A stretch of DNA of 64,000 bases from RUG11198 sp036342255 (GTDB lineage: Bacteria; Bacillota_I; Bacilli_A; RF39; UBA660): NCBI GenBank assembly GCA_036342255.1, contig JAZAUS010000009.1, positions 1-64,000 of the forward strand, in the 5' to 3' direction. The notes under the pieces were generated by a model. It saw only the letters and a program-made list of their open reading frames with translations, was not told the DNA's origin and searched no databases. Each line of letters begins with the position of its first letter. Positions within the stretch are counted from its first letter, which is position 1. The position numbers and the translations under genes are program-made. This document shows, piece by piece, positions 26,701 through 34,521 of the stretch.

Positions 26701-26892
26701 AGTTTTAGCAAATACATGATGCAAACCTGGCTTAGCATTAGCATATATAGGTCCGTCATAAAAAACCCAATCTTTTTTATTCTTTCTATTCTTAATTGTT
26801 TTATTTAATATATCCATCTTTTTCCAATTATTAAGTATTTTACTTTCTACTTCATTAATCTTAGAATTATCTAAACTCTTAAACTTCTTCAT
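23797..26892 (-). CDS. ileS: Isoleucyl-tRNA synthetase, type 2, with altered GXHH signature
   Basis: Charges tRNA-Ile. 1031 residues with class I boxes: the KMSKS loop is GKKMSKSIGN, and the editing and zinc-type cysteines are CPRCG, CWRCK and CRDCG. The HIGH-motif position reads KPGLHHVFAKTIKD, that is GLHH in place of HxGH (residues 56-59). Length and the WYCPRCGTELSANEVSQGYEE and GLDTHGLPIEVNVEKELG segments fit IleRS2, the eukaryote-like class known for mupirocin resistance. The start is ATG 26892 behind GGGAGG. Expression is controlled by the upstream T-box. It appears to be the only IleRS seen here; whether a type 1 copy exists elsewhere is unknown. Confidence 0.95.
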   Translation of the reverse strand: MKKFKSLDNSKINEVESKILNNWKKMDILNKTIKNRKNKKDWVFYDGPIYANAKPGLHHVFAKTIKDSFCKYKTMQGYRVLRKIGLDTHGLPIEVNVEKELGFKSKADIEKFGIENFCRECNKQTATNIDEINKVTDMMGQFIDCDNPYVTCSNEFIESEWWIIKEMDKKGLIYHGNKVLWYCPRCGTELSANEVSQGYEEDTVNSLILPFKKKDEDVYFLVWTTTPWTLIANVALCVNPDLEYVKVESMGYKFIMVESLVSSVLGDDVKVLQKYKGTELVGMQYEQLMPFVNVEGRAFEVLADSYVTDSDGTGIVHIAPAFGEDDNRVCRENGIGFVNPVGPDGCYTEGPWTGRLVTDDELAIDIIKYLKNEDKLFKKIKMKHDYPHCWRCKSPLISYPKPAWYVATTKYKDKIIKCNNKINWYPDFIGEKRFANWLDNMVDWGISRNRYWGCPLPIWICRDCGKKHVIGSLDELQERVNEDVDVRKIELHRPYVDKLHLTCDCGGVMDRVLDVLDVWFDSGSMPYAQFHYPFENKELFESQFPADFIAEGVDQTRGWFYVLLVISTIISGKSSFKNVVVNDMMLDAHGKKMSKSIGNIINPVEVMEEYGADTVRWYMLYASPVWTPLKFDIKGLQEVHSKFFNPLKNVYTFFQTYANIDKIEIDKIKVKYGDREDIDKWLLSKYNKLVLDATKEYDNYDLNNVVRLITAFVSDDLSNWYIRRNRDRFWASELDNSKKSVYITTYEVLEGLCRLCAPIIPYVTEEIYTNLTDEKSVHLSDFPKANKKYIDLELEEKMDMVRDLISMGRNAREEARIKVRQPISDIIIDINNKSIIGDMDLLIKEELNVKEIKYLKNLSEYMNISYKPNFKEAGRVFGKDMKEYQNYLANISDKDVKKLNDNKLSIELNGNKYDITPDLVDIKIDAKEGYNVTIDNKLVLILNTELTEELVNEGLAREMISKVQQLRKNNDYNIEDRIKTYYSSNDEFDKAIDSNREFIMKETLSLELVRIDKIEDKFDINGYEVGIKLER

Positions 26893-26910
26893 CTCTAATC
26901 ATCCTCCCAA

Positions 26911-27132
26911 TAAAAAAAACACTTAAAATCTTTAAGGACGAGTTCCCCCGCGGTACCACCTTAATTCACTTAAGTGCTCTTAATTTATATAACGGCTCTA
27001 AACCGGCAATTTCCTAATATCAGAAATCCACATCAGAAGTGATCTTTATCTAACTATCTTTATCTATTTCCACCAACCATAGACTCTCTCTAAAGCATCA
27101 TTAAATAACGTCTTCCTCACTTGTTTTAAACA
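26911..27132 (-). promoter_or_regulatory. Isoleucine T-box leader upstream of ileS
   Basis: Transcript from about 27132. Stem I marks: GAGGAAGACG (27118-27109), AGAGAG (near 27089) and GGTTGGTGGAAA (near 27078-27067). The candidate specifier is ATC (27043-27041, Ile) followed by A and then CTTC, which pairs with GAAG of stem I. The T-box core AAGGTGGTACCGCG spans 26962-26949. The antiterminator closing pair TTAAGG/CCTTAA and a competing terminator ending in a run of eight T (26919-26912) follow. Uncharged tRNA-Ile would raise ileS expression. Confidence 0.93.
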
Positions 27133-27138
27133 ACATAT

Positions 27139-27166
27139 ATTATATTATTTATTTGCAATTTGTCAA
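27139..27166 (-). promoter_or_regulatory. Promoter of the ileS T-box transcript
   Basis: Perfect TTGACA (27166-27161), 16-base spacer, perfect TATAAT (27144-27139). The -35 starts one base after the pgsA stop codon. Confidence 0.85.
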
Positions 27167-27167
27167 G

Positions 27168-27758
27168 TTACTTAGCCTCAATATAAGGTCTAGCCATCAT
27201 ATAATACTTAAATCCACTCACTACTGATAAACAGCAAGATATTATAAGTAATACTAGATTAACTCTTATACCAATAAGTTCAAATGGTAAATTATAAAAT
27301 AATGTAAATACAAGACCAAGCATTAGTGTTGCTGTCTTCCACTTAGCAACACCAATAGCAGCCACAGCTTTACCTTTATTACCAATAATCATCTTTATAG
27401 CATCCACAATTGTATCTCTCATAATAAATATAAGTGCTATAGCTGGATGAATCATACCATTTGCTGACAATATTACTAAAAGTGAATTAGTAAGCATCTT
27501 ATCACTAATAGCATCAACCATCTTACCAAAATCAGTAACCATATTATATTTTCTAGCAACTCTACCATCAACAAAATCAGTAAGTGAAGCTATAATAAAT
27601 AATACTCCAGCTACTATATACTTAAGTTCTATTACTCCCGTACTAATCTTATAAGTAGGAAGTTCTACTCCTACTAAATTAAACGGAAATAACAAAAGTA
27701 TCATAATAACTATTGATAATACCACTCTTGATAATGTAATCTTATTAGCTAAATTCAT
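27168..27758 (-). CDS. pgsA: CDP-diacylglycerol-glycerol-3-phosphate 3-phosphatidyltransferase
   Basis: Makes phosphatidylglycerol-phosphate in the membrane. The CDP-alcohol phosphotransferase signature is clear: DGRVARKYNMVTDFGKMVDA, i.e. DG-x(2)-AR-x(8)-G-x(3)-D, with the final Asp in the following ISDK segment. 196 residues, about six membrane helices, normal length. Ribosome site AGGAGAG. It lies 12 bases after the RodZ-like gene, an order seen in many Bacillota. CDP-diacylglycerol and glycerol-3-phosphate (from GpsA, 3871-4815) are its substrates. Confidence 0.93.
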   Translation of the reverse strand: MNLANKITLSRVVLSIVIMILLLFPFNLVGVELPTYKISTGVIELKYIVAGVLFIIASLTDFVDGRVARKYNMVTDFGKMVDAISDKMLTNSLLVILSANGMIHPAIALIFIMRDTIVDAIKMIIGNKGKAVAAIGVAKWKTATLMLGLVFTLFYNLPFELIGIRVNLVLLIISCCLSVVSGFKYYMMARPYIEAK

Positions 27759-27770
27759 TTTATTACTCTC

Positions 27771-28244
27771 CTATTCTATATAACTAATTTTTTCATTAAC
27801 AAAATCATCTTTTCCATGATTATTTCTAACAAATATATAACCAATTACTAATAATAATACAAATATAATAATACATATAATTATTATTCTTCTCCTCTTG
27901 ATATCTTTAGAAGTAACTGTATATGGAGATAAAATTTTCATATCTTTCTCTTTTTCTTCTTTCTCACGCTTAGCCTGTTCTATCTCTTCTAAAGATATCT
28001 TAGATGTCTGTTCAAATAAATATTCATTAAATGAATCCAACATCTCTTCACCATCTAATCCCAAATACTTAGCATAATCTCGAATAAAAAGTTTTAAAGA
28101 AAGAACATCTTTAAAATCTTCTTTACGTCCCTCTTCTATACTTTCTAACTGACTTGATCTCATCTTCAAATCTTCAGCTGCTTCTTCCAACGTAATACCA
28201 TTACTAATACGTCTATCTTTTAATCTTATACCAATTTCCTTCAT
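27771..28244 (-). CDS. RodZ-like helix-turn-helix membrane protein
   Basis: 157 residues: N-terminal HTH_25-type domain (about 1-80; LKDRRISNGITLEEAAEDLKMRSSQL, shown in family-like spacing), a charged Lys/Glu linker, one membrane helix (about 128-146) and a short outer tail. This is the layout of RodZ, which couples MreB to the cell-wall elongation machinery; the outer domain is shortened. It sits between the RNase P RNA gene and pgsA, and the ribosome site AAGGTG is clear. The membrane topology and HTH are visible; the cell-shape role is inferred from the family. Confidence 0.8.
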   Translation of the reverse strand: MKEIGIRLKDRRISNGITLEEAAEDLKMRSSQLESIEEGRKEDFKDVLSLKLFIRDYAKYLGLDGEEMLDSFNEYLFEQTSKISLEEIEQAKREKEEKEKDMKILSPYTVTSKDIKRRRIIIICIIIFVLLLVIGYIFVRNNHGKDDFVNEKISYIE

Positions 28245-28269
28245 ATTATCACCTTAATAATATAATTAA

Positions 28270-28606
28270 TCTTATAAGCCACGTTCTGTACCTATAAAGG
28301 CGGTAAACATTTATCTATAGCTAAGCTATCCATCTTAGAATTCTTAATTCTTCCTTGATAGTTCCTCTACCATAATTTGAGTTTCTTACTTGTGGGGTTT
28401 ACCCGTTTCACTCTTCATATTTCTATAAAGCTCGTCTCTGTGGCACTTTATATTATCTATCCATAGAATATCCTTAGGAATCGATAATGCCGTAAGCATA
28501 AGCTCCCTTAGGTTATTTTTTCCCTAAGCACAAACACTACTACCATCACAGATAGTGTAAGCGTGGACTTTCCTCTACATAATTAATTATGCAGCGTTTA
28601 CCCAGA
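28270..28606 (-). ncRNA. rnpB: RNase P RNA component
   Basis: About 337 bases. The universally conserved 5' region reads GAGGAAAGTCCACGC (minus strand, 28575-28561), preceded by GGGTAAACGCTGC. The P4-partner and 3' region ends ACGTGGCTTATAAG near 28270. Internal conserved pieces such as CCGTAAGCATAAGCTCCC (plus-strand reading) are also present. It is the catalytic RNA for tRNA 5' processing. The gene begins directly at the gpsB stop codon, so it is either cotranscribed with gpsB and trimmed or has a promoter inside gpsB. The ends are approximate. Confidence 0.93.
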
Positions 28607-28933
28607 TTAATTATTCTCTTTACCAAGTATTATCTTTTCTAATTGGCTTACCCTTCTAATCAAATCAACATTAGTAACTTCTTTTTCATTATATTTAAGA
28701 GCCTCTAAATTAGATTTCAAATTTCTAACCTCAACTCTCAACTTTTCATTTTCTTCAGTCAATTTACTATTCTTAACAGCAAGTTCTCTTACAATATTAT
28801 TATATTCATTATAGTCTTTAATAACAATATCCAAGAACCTATCAACTTCTTGCATACTATATCCTCTAGCATTAATTTTAAAGTCTTGCTCATAAATACC
28901 TTGACTACTTAAAGATATTCTATCATGATACAT
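28607..28933 (-). CDS. gpsB: Cell-division protein GpsB (DivIVA domain)
   Basis: Coordinates division and wall synthesis at the septum by binding membrane and penicillin-binding proteins. The N-terminal DivIVA-like box is visible: IYEQDFKINARGYSMQEVDR and the following FLDIVIKDY. A coiled coil follows (heptads around NSKLTEENEKLRVEVRNLK), then a short helical C-terminus for trimerisation. 108 residues, typical for GpsB and shorter than DivIVA. The start is ATG 28933 with AGAGGTG; an in-frame GTG at 28942 overlaps that ribosome site. Its own promoter is at 28958-28986. Confidence 0.92.
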   Translation of the reverse strand: MYHDRISLSSQGIYEQDFKINARGYSMQEVDRFLDIVIKDYNEYNNIVRELAVKNSKLTEENEKLRVEVRNLKSNLEALKYNEKEVTNVDLIRRVSQLEKIILGKENN

Positions 28934-28957
28934 CAAAATCACCTCTACTATAATAAT

Positions 28958-28986
28958 ATTGTAAATTATTTATACCTATTTGTCAA
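28958..28986 (-). promoter_or_regulatory. Promoter of gpsB (and possibly rnpB)
   Basis: TTGACA (28986-28981), 17-base spacer, TACAAT (28963-28958). Confidence 0.7.
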
Positions 28987-29034
28987 TTTAATTAAACACG
29001 AAGACTGCCTAAAATTTTACCACAATTATTATAA

Positions 29035-29862
29035 TTAGTCAAACTTTTGACACTTATCACAATAATACGTACCTCTTCCTCCAACTTTAATTTTCTTAAT
29101 TATATTTCCACATCTAGGACATTTTTCTCCTTCTTTAGTATGAACATTCAACTCTTGTTGAAACATACCATGTATACCATCAACACTGCTATAACTTCTA
29201 ATAGTAGTTCCTCCTTCATCTATAGCTTTTTCTAATACTATCCTTGTATTATCAATAATACTCCTTAGTTTATCTTTATTTATATTCATAGCTTTAGTTA
29301 AAGGATTTATACCCGACAAAAACAATATCTCATCAGCATATATATTACCAATACCTACTACTATACTCTGATCTAATAATACACTCTTAATAGGTAATTT
29401 TTTACTACTATATTTATCTTTTAAATATTTAACATTTAAATTCTTATCCCAAGGCTCCAATCCTAACCCCACTAATGGACCCTTCACACTTATCTCATCT
29501 TTCTCTATCAAATGCATCTTTCCAAATTTTCTAACATCCATATATCTAAGTTCAGTATCATCATCCAATAAAAATACTACATGCTCATGTTTATTTAACT
29601 CATCACTAACATCTCTTATATTATATTTACCTTCCATCCTTAAATGAGATAAAAGATAATAATCATCCAAAACAAACATGAGCCATTTACCATATCTATC
29701 TATATCATTAATCCTCTGATTCTTTATCCTATTCCTAAATTCTTTAACACTAGGATATTCTATAATACCATCATGATATATCTTAACATCCCTAATAACT
29801 CTATCTTTAACCTTTAACTCCAATCCCCTTCTTACTGTTTCAACCTCAGGTAACTCTGGCAT
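29035..29862 (-). CDS. mutM: Formamidopyrimidine-DNA glycosylase
   Basis: Base-excision repair of oxidised purines such as 8-oxoguanine. The mature N-terminus PELPEVETVRRGL supplies the catalytic Pro and Glu. The DNA-binding helix-two-turn-helix is near QSIVVGIGNIYADEIL, and a C-terminal zinc finger CPRCGN...YYCDKC closes the protein. 275 residues, normal. The start is ATG 29862 after GGGAGTG. It lies 21 bases after the HExxH protein gene in the polA operon; a polA-mutM pairing is common in Bacillota, but the middle gene is unusual. Confidence 0.95.
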   Translation of the reverse strand: MPELPEVETVRRGLELKVKDRVIRDVKIYHDGIIEYPSVKEFRNRIKNQRINDIDRYGKWLMFVLDDYYLLSHLRMEGKYNIRDVSDELNKHEHVVFLLDDDTELRYMDVRKFGKMHLIEKDEISVKGPLVGLGLEPWDKNLNVKYLKDKYSSKKLPIKSVLLDQSIVVGIGNIYADEILFLSGINPLTKAMNINKDKLRSIIDNTRIVLEKAIDEGGTTIRSYSSVDGIHGMFQQELNVHTKEGEKCPRCGNIIKKIKVGGRGTYYCDKCQKFD

Positions 29863-29883
29863 ACTAAACACTCCCTAACATAA

Positions 29884-31506
29884 TTATTTATAAATTCTTC
29901 TAGAACTATTAATAATATAATCAGCATCTATTCCATCTTCATAATTTAAATATTTATTAAAGAACTCCCTAAATTTATCCTCACTAACATTTTCCTTATC
30001 TAAGAAAAAAACATCAAATCCATAATATAAATAATTTAATTTATCATCTTTTTTCAATTCATAATACTTTTTCTCAAGTATAATCTTTAAATCACTATAA
30101 AAATTATTAGTATCATAATTATAAATAGCTGAACTACAAAAAATAGAATAATCTTTATTATATATATTATAAGCCCAATAATCAGAATTACTAACTCCCA
30201 ATTCCTCAAGATATATTTTTAAATATTCAACTGGCTTATCACTATTAACCATCTTATCAATTACCTTATCAGGAATAAAATAATCAAGTTTTCTAATCCT
30301 TATATTATCAATATTATTCGTATCTAATCCATCTTTTTTTCCATCTTTTATAATCAAATCTCCATCATAAATACAAAAGAAACTAGTATTAAAACTATTT
30401 TTATCAAAAAAATCTATTACTGTATCTTTTGTAAAACTAATTTTATCATCAAACAAAGTAGATATAAAAGCAGTATTTGAATAAGCTTTAGACGCTGTAT
30501 ATAACTCGTTCATAAATATATCTTCTTCTATTGAACAATTATTCTTCTTCTCATATATATCTTTCATCTTTTCAGCTATATCATCACAATATCTATAATC
30601 CATACCTAAACTACTAAAATATAATTCAAATTGTTTTTCAAATAATTGCATTAACTCTTTATAATCATCCCCCAACAACTCTTCTAACAATTCAAAATCA
30701 CTATTTAAATAAACTTTTAACAAATTATCTCTACCTATTATTTTAGATAAAAACAACATATGTGTTCTCATTTTAGAATTATAAGAATAATTATCATAAT
30801 ACTTTAAATCAGAACTACTATTCATAGCTTCAAATAAATACAACCACCCATCACTATCTATCTTTAAATTTTTTAACACTTCATCTTTATCAATATTAAT
30901 AGTAATAGTATGTTCTACTTCATGACCAAGAGTAGATTCATCACCATCTTTATCTACACTAATTACATTTTTATAAATATCATAATCCCCGCCTATTCCA
31001 TCTTCCAAATCAGTATTTCTTTCAACCTTTAATCTTCTTAATCTAGAAACCATATCAAAAATACTTTCAAAATAATAGCAATGTCCATATTCTTTTAATA
31101 GTTCTACTTCTCTATACTTCAAATAATTTTTCTCTTCATCCGTAAATTCATCACTATTATCTATAATATTATTAAATATGAAAACCACATATTCATTTTT
31201 CTCTTCATCTGTCATACTATTATATCTATCTTCTAGTTGTTTATATTTATCCTTAAACAATACTAATTCTTTATTAACACTATCTGTATCTAAATAAAAG
31301 TTCTCATACATATAATCAACATCATTATCTCTAGATGTTTTTTTACCAATTCCATGTAATAACATGAACGACAAATCTATAGCTAAAATAACAGAAAATA
31401 TTCTTATTCTATTTCTTCTTGATAATAATTTAGCTATAACCTTACCTTCACTTATATCAACTTGCCCCAAATACTTATTCTCTTTTTTAAGTTTATACTT
31501 TTCCAT
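29884..31506 (-). CDS. Membrane-anchored protein with gluzincin-like HExxH motif
   Basis: 540 residues: a cytosolic N-terminus, one membrane helix (about 34-52) and a large outer domain rich in Asp, Tyr, Asn and Glu. At residues 195-199 it reads GHEVEHTI, an HExxH zinc motif, and about 27 residues later LFEAMNS supplies a possible third ligand Glu, as in gluzincins. No other family landmark is recognised. The start is ATG 31506 with AGGTGAG. It sits 7 bases after polA and just before mutM, which is odd for an envelope protein. A peptidase function is inferred from the motif only. Confidence 0.65.
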   Translation of the reverse strand: MEKYKLKKENKYLGQVDISEGKVIAKLLSRRNRIRIFSVILAIDLSFMLLHGIGKKTSRDNDVDYMYENFYLDTDSVNKELVLFKDKYKQLEDRYNSMTDEEKNEYVVFIFNNIIDNSDEFTDEEKNYLKYREVELLKEYGHCYYFESIFDMVSRLRRLKVERNTDLEDGIGGDYDIYKNVISVDKDGDESTLGHEVEHTITINIDKDEVLKNLKIDSDGWLYLFEAMNSSSDLKYYDNYSYNSKMRTHMLFLSKIIGRDNLLKVYLNSDFELLEELLGDDYKELMQLFEKQFELYFSSLGMDYRYCDDIAEKMKDIYEKKNNCSIEEDIFMNELYTASKAYSNTAFISTLFDDKISFTKDTVIDFFDKNSFNTSFFCIYDGDLIIKDGKKDGLDTNNIDNIRIRKLDYFIPDKVIDKMVNSDKPVEYLKIYLEELGVSNSDYWAYNIYNKDYSIFCSSAIYNYDTNNFYSDLKIILEKKYYELKKDDKLNYLYYGFDVFFLDKENVSEDKFREFFNKYLNYEDGIDADYIINSSRRIYK

Positions 31507-31513
31507 AACTCAC

Positions 31514-34078
31514 CTACTTAGCTTCATATAAATCATTACCAATTGATATATCTACCTTAAGTGGAACACTTAACTTATAAACATTTTCCATTTTATCTCT
31601 AACAATTTCCTTAACTATATCTTCCTCATCCTTTACAACATTAAACACCAATTCATCATGTATCTGCAATAACATCTTACTATTTAATTGTCTATATTTA
31701 ATCTCTTTATCTATATCTACCATAGCTTTCTTTAATATATCAGCAGCACTACCCTGTATAGGAGTATTAAGAGCCATTCTTTCACCTCTACTCCTTATCA
31801 TATAATTACTATCATTAATTTCACTAATTATTCTTTTTCTATTCATAATAGTCTTAACATAACCATCTTTATGAACTTTCTCTATCTCATTATCCATATA
31901 AGTCTTAATTCCTGGATAAGTCTTAAAATAATTATCTCTAAATTCTCTAGCTTCTTTAACACTAATCCCCAAGTCACTAGCCAAACCAAAACTACTTATC
32001 CCATATATTATTCCAAAATTAACAGCTTTAGCACATCTCCTCATATCCTTAGTGACCTTATCAACATCAACATGATATACATCGCTAGCCGTCTTAGCAT
32101 GAATATCCATATCCTTAACAAAAGCTTCCTTCATACTATCAATATCAGCCAAATGACTAAATACACGTAGTTCTATCTGTGAATAATCACTACTTAATAA
32201 AACACTATCATCATCACTAACAAAACTTTTCCTTATCAATCTACCATACTCATTTCTAATAGGAATATTTTGTAAATTAGGCTCAATAGACGACAATCTA
32301 CCAGTCCTAGTCAAAGTTTGTGTATATATAGTATGAATCTTACCATCATTCATTATACTATTCTTAAGACCTACAATATAAGTACTATATAGCTTAGTTA
32401 ACATTCTATATTCTAGTATTAAACTAATTACAGGATAATCAACTAACTTAAGTAAAGTAGCTTCATCTGTAGAATAATTACCACTCTTACCCTTTTTACC
32501 ATGTGGAAGTCCTAACTTATCAAATAAAACATCTCCCAATTGCTTAGGACTTCCTATATTAAATTCACATCCACATAAATCATAAATATTTTTAGTAATA
32601 TCATCTACCCTATTTTGAATATCCTTACCCATATCATCTAATATAGAAGCATCACATTTAATACCATTAAACTCCATATCTCCAAGCACAATTGCTAAAG
32701 GAAGCTCTATATCATGATATAAACTTAATATATCTTCTTCCATCATTTTCTTATCTAGCACATCTTTAACATCATATATAAATTTAGCCCTTAAAACACA
32801 TTTCTTTGCTATTTCTTCTTTATCTAATTCTTGCTTCTTATCATCAAAAGGAATCTCATATCCCATATCATTAGCAAGATAACCAATATCGTCTTTAACA
32901 TTATAATTTAACAAATAAGCAGAAATCATAATATCATCAATCATATTATTAATAATATAATCTCTATATCTAAAACTAACATATAATTTCTTAACATCAT
33001 AAGTATATATATTACCTCTTATAAAATCTAAATTACTTACTTTATCCCCATCTATATATATGCTAGTATTTTTTCCATATATCCCCATACCAACAATACT
33101 AGCCTTATGATAATTATCATCTGATAATTCTATATAAACACTAACATCTTCATCTATTTTTACTTTACTTATATCATCTAATAATTTATATTTAACATCT
33201 CCAGTATCCTTTTTTACACCTATCTTCTTTATAAAAGAATTAAACTCTAACTCTTTATAAATATTAACCAATTCCTCACTATAATTATCATTATATTTAA
33301 CATCATCTAAACAAACATCTAAAGGCACTTCTTTATATATAGTAGCCAAATCTAAACTATCAAAAGCTTTCTTTTTATCATCTACTAGCTTTTTATGAAC
33401 AGCACCCTTAATCTCATCTATATGTTCATATAAATTACCAATCGTATCATATTCTTTCAACAACTTAATAGCCGTTTTCTCACCTATTCCCTTAACACCA
33501 GGAATATTATCTGATGAATCACCCATAAGACCTTTAAGATCTATCATTCTAATAGGTTCAATACCATAAGTATTAACAAACATATCATGATCCATCATAA
33601 TATAATCCTTAGATTTTAATAGTTTTACTGTTACTTTATCACTTATTAACTGTAATAAATCTTTATCACTACTAACTATTAATCCCTCATAATCATCATT
33701 ATCATCAATCATTTTAGCAAATGTTCCAATAATATCATCAGCCTCATATCCTTCTTTTTCTAAATATGTAATATTCATAGCCTTAAGTATATCTTTAGCA
33801 ACAGGAAATTGACATTTTAAATCATCAGGAGTCTCATTTCTTCCACCCTTATATTCATCATATTTCTCATGTCTAAAAGTCTTACCAATATCAAAAGCTA
33901 CCATCATATAATTAGGTTTCTCATCATTGATTATCTTATTAATCATATTAACAAAACCATACAACCCATTAGTTGGAAACCCTTTACTATTTCTCATAAT
34001 ATTACCAGTATACGCTGTTGCATAATAACTCCTAAATAATAAATTATTACCATCAACTAAAACAATTCTCTTCATCAT
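31514..34078 (-). CDS. polA: DNA polymerase I
   Basis: 854 residues. An N-terminal 5' nuclease domain (VDGNNLLFRSYY, KGLMGDSSDNIPGVKGIG), a central domain in the place of the 3'-5' exonuclease, and the family A polymerase with SSDYSQIELRVFSHL, KAVNFGIIYG (O helix) and LLQIHDELVFNV. The central domain lacks the DxE and other metal ligands (the first strand reads SVYIELSDD), so proofreading is probably absent, as in Bacillus and Thermus enzymes. Two adjacent ATG codons (34078, 34075) could start it; AGGTG precedes. It heads the polA - HExxH protein - mutM transcript. Confidence 0.96.
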   Translation of the reverse strand: MMKRIVLVDGNNLLFRSYYATAYTGNIMRNSKGFPTNGLYGFVNMINKIINDEKPNYMMVAFDIGKTFRHEKYDEYKGGRNETPDDLKCQFPVAKDILKAMNITYLEKEGYEADDIIGTFAKMIDDNDDYEGLIVSSDKDLLQLISDKVTVKLLKSKDYIMMDHDMFVNTYGIEPIRMIDLKGLMGDSSDNIPGVKGIGEKTAIKLLKEYDTIGNLYEHIDEIKGAVHKKLVDDKKKAFDSLDLATIYKEVPLDVCLDDVKYNDNYSEELVNIYKELEFNSFIKKIGVKKDTGDVKYKLLDDISKVKIDEDVSVYIELSDDNYHKASIVGMGIYGKNTSIYIDGDKVSNLDFIRGNIYTYDVKKLYVSFRYRDYIINNMIDDIMISAYLLNYNVKDDIGYLANDMGYEIPFDDKKQELDKEEIAKKCVLRAKFIYDVKDVLDKKMMEEDILSLYHDIELPLAIVLGDMEFNGIKCDASILDDMGKDIQNRVDDITKNIYDLCGCEFNIGSPKQLGDVLFDKLGLPHGKKGKSGNYSTDEATLLKLVDYPVISLILEYRMLTKLYSTYIVGLKNSIMNDGKIHTIYTQTLTRTGRLSSIEPNLQNIPIRNEYGRLIRKSFVSDDDSVLLSSDYSQIELRVFSHLADIDSMKEAFVKDMDIHAKTASDVYHVDVDKVTKDMRRCAKAVNFGIIYGISSFGLASDLGISVKEAREFRDNYFKTYPGIKTYMDNEIEKVHKDGYVKTIMNRKRIISEINDSNYMIRSRGERMALNTPIQGSAADILKKAMVDIDKEIKYRQLNSKMLLQIHDELVFNVVKDEEDIVKEIVRDKMENVYKLSVPLKVDISIGNDLYEAK

Positions 34079-34093
34079 AAATCACCTATATCT

Positions 34094-34102
34094 ATAATAT
34101 CA
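34094..34102 (-). promoter_or_regulatory. Extended -10 promoter of polA
   Basis: TGATATTAT on the minus strand, with the predicted start at the AGGTG ribosome site. No good -35. Confidence 0.4.
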
Positions 34103-34124
34103 CATAAAAAAAAAGAAAAAAAGA

Positions 34125-34148
34125 AAAAACGTTTAATAAAACGTTTTT
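34125..34148 (-). terminator. Terminator after the small two-helix membrane protein
   Basis: A 10-bp stem (34125-34134 with 34139-34148) with a 4-base loop, followed on the minus strand by long T-runs. Confidence 0.8.
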
Positions 34149-34446
34149 AAAGTTTATTCCAACAACTTTTCCAATCAGTAGCATTAGTTTCCTCAGCATT
34201 ATCAGCTACAATATTCATAACCAAAGTAACAATAAATACTACCAAGAAAATAGCAACTGCATAAATAACTCTTTTTATTAACATACTTTGAGCTTTTTTC
34301 ATTTCCTCTTCTTTACTTGAAATAACAGCTTTACCTAAATCTAATGTTCCAAATAATATCAATCCAATAGGAACAATAAATTGAATTAAAAATATAACTG
34401 CTTTAATAATTCTTAAAATAGGTTTTAAATCACTACAATAACTCAT
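34147..34446 (-). CDS. Small membrane protein with two helices, TrbC/VirB2-like layout
   Basis: 99 residues. Helix 1 at about 13-33 (IIKAVIFLIQFIVPIGLILFG), a short charged loop with KEEEMKKAQSMLIKR, helix 2 at about 57-77, and a polar tail with one Cys (SCWNKL) and another near the start (SYCSD). Two helices flanking a positive loop recall TrbC/VirB2 pilin-like proteins, but similarity by eye is weak. The start is ATG 34446 after GAGGAGAGG. Single gene ending at the hairpin 34125-34148. It lies beside the surface-structure region, so an envelope role is plausible but unproven. Confidence 0.6.
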   Translation of the reverse strand: MSYCSDLKPILRIIKAVIFLIQFIVPIGLILFGTLDLGKAVISSKEEEMKKAQSMLIKRVIYAVAIFLVVFIVTLVMNIVADNAEETNATDWKSCWNKL

Positions 34447-34521
34447 AATTAATCCTCTCCTCACATATCTAAATAAATAATACAATATATATACTCTTTT
34501 GTCAATATAATAAATAAGTTT

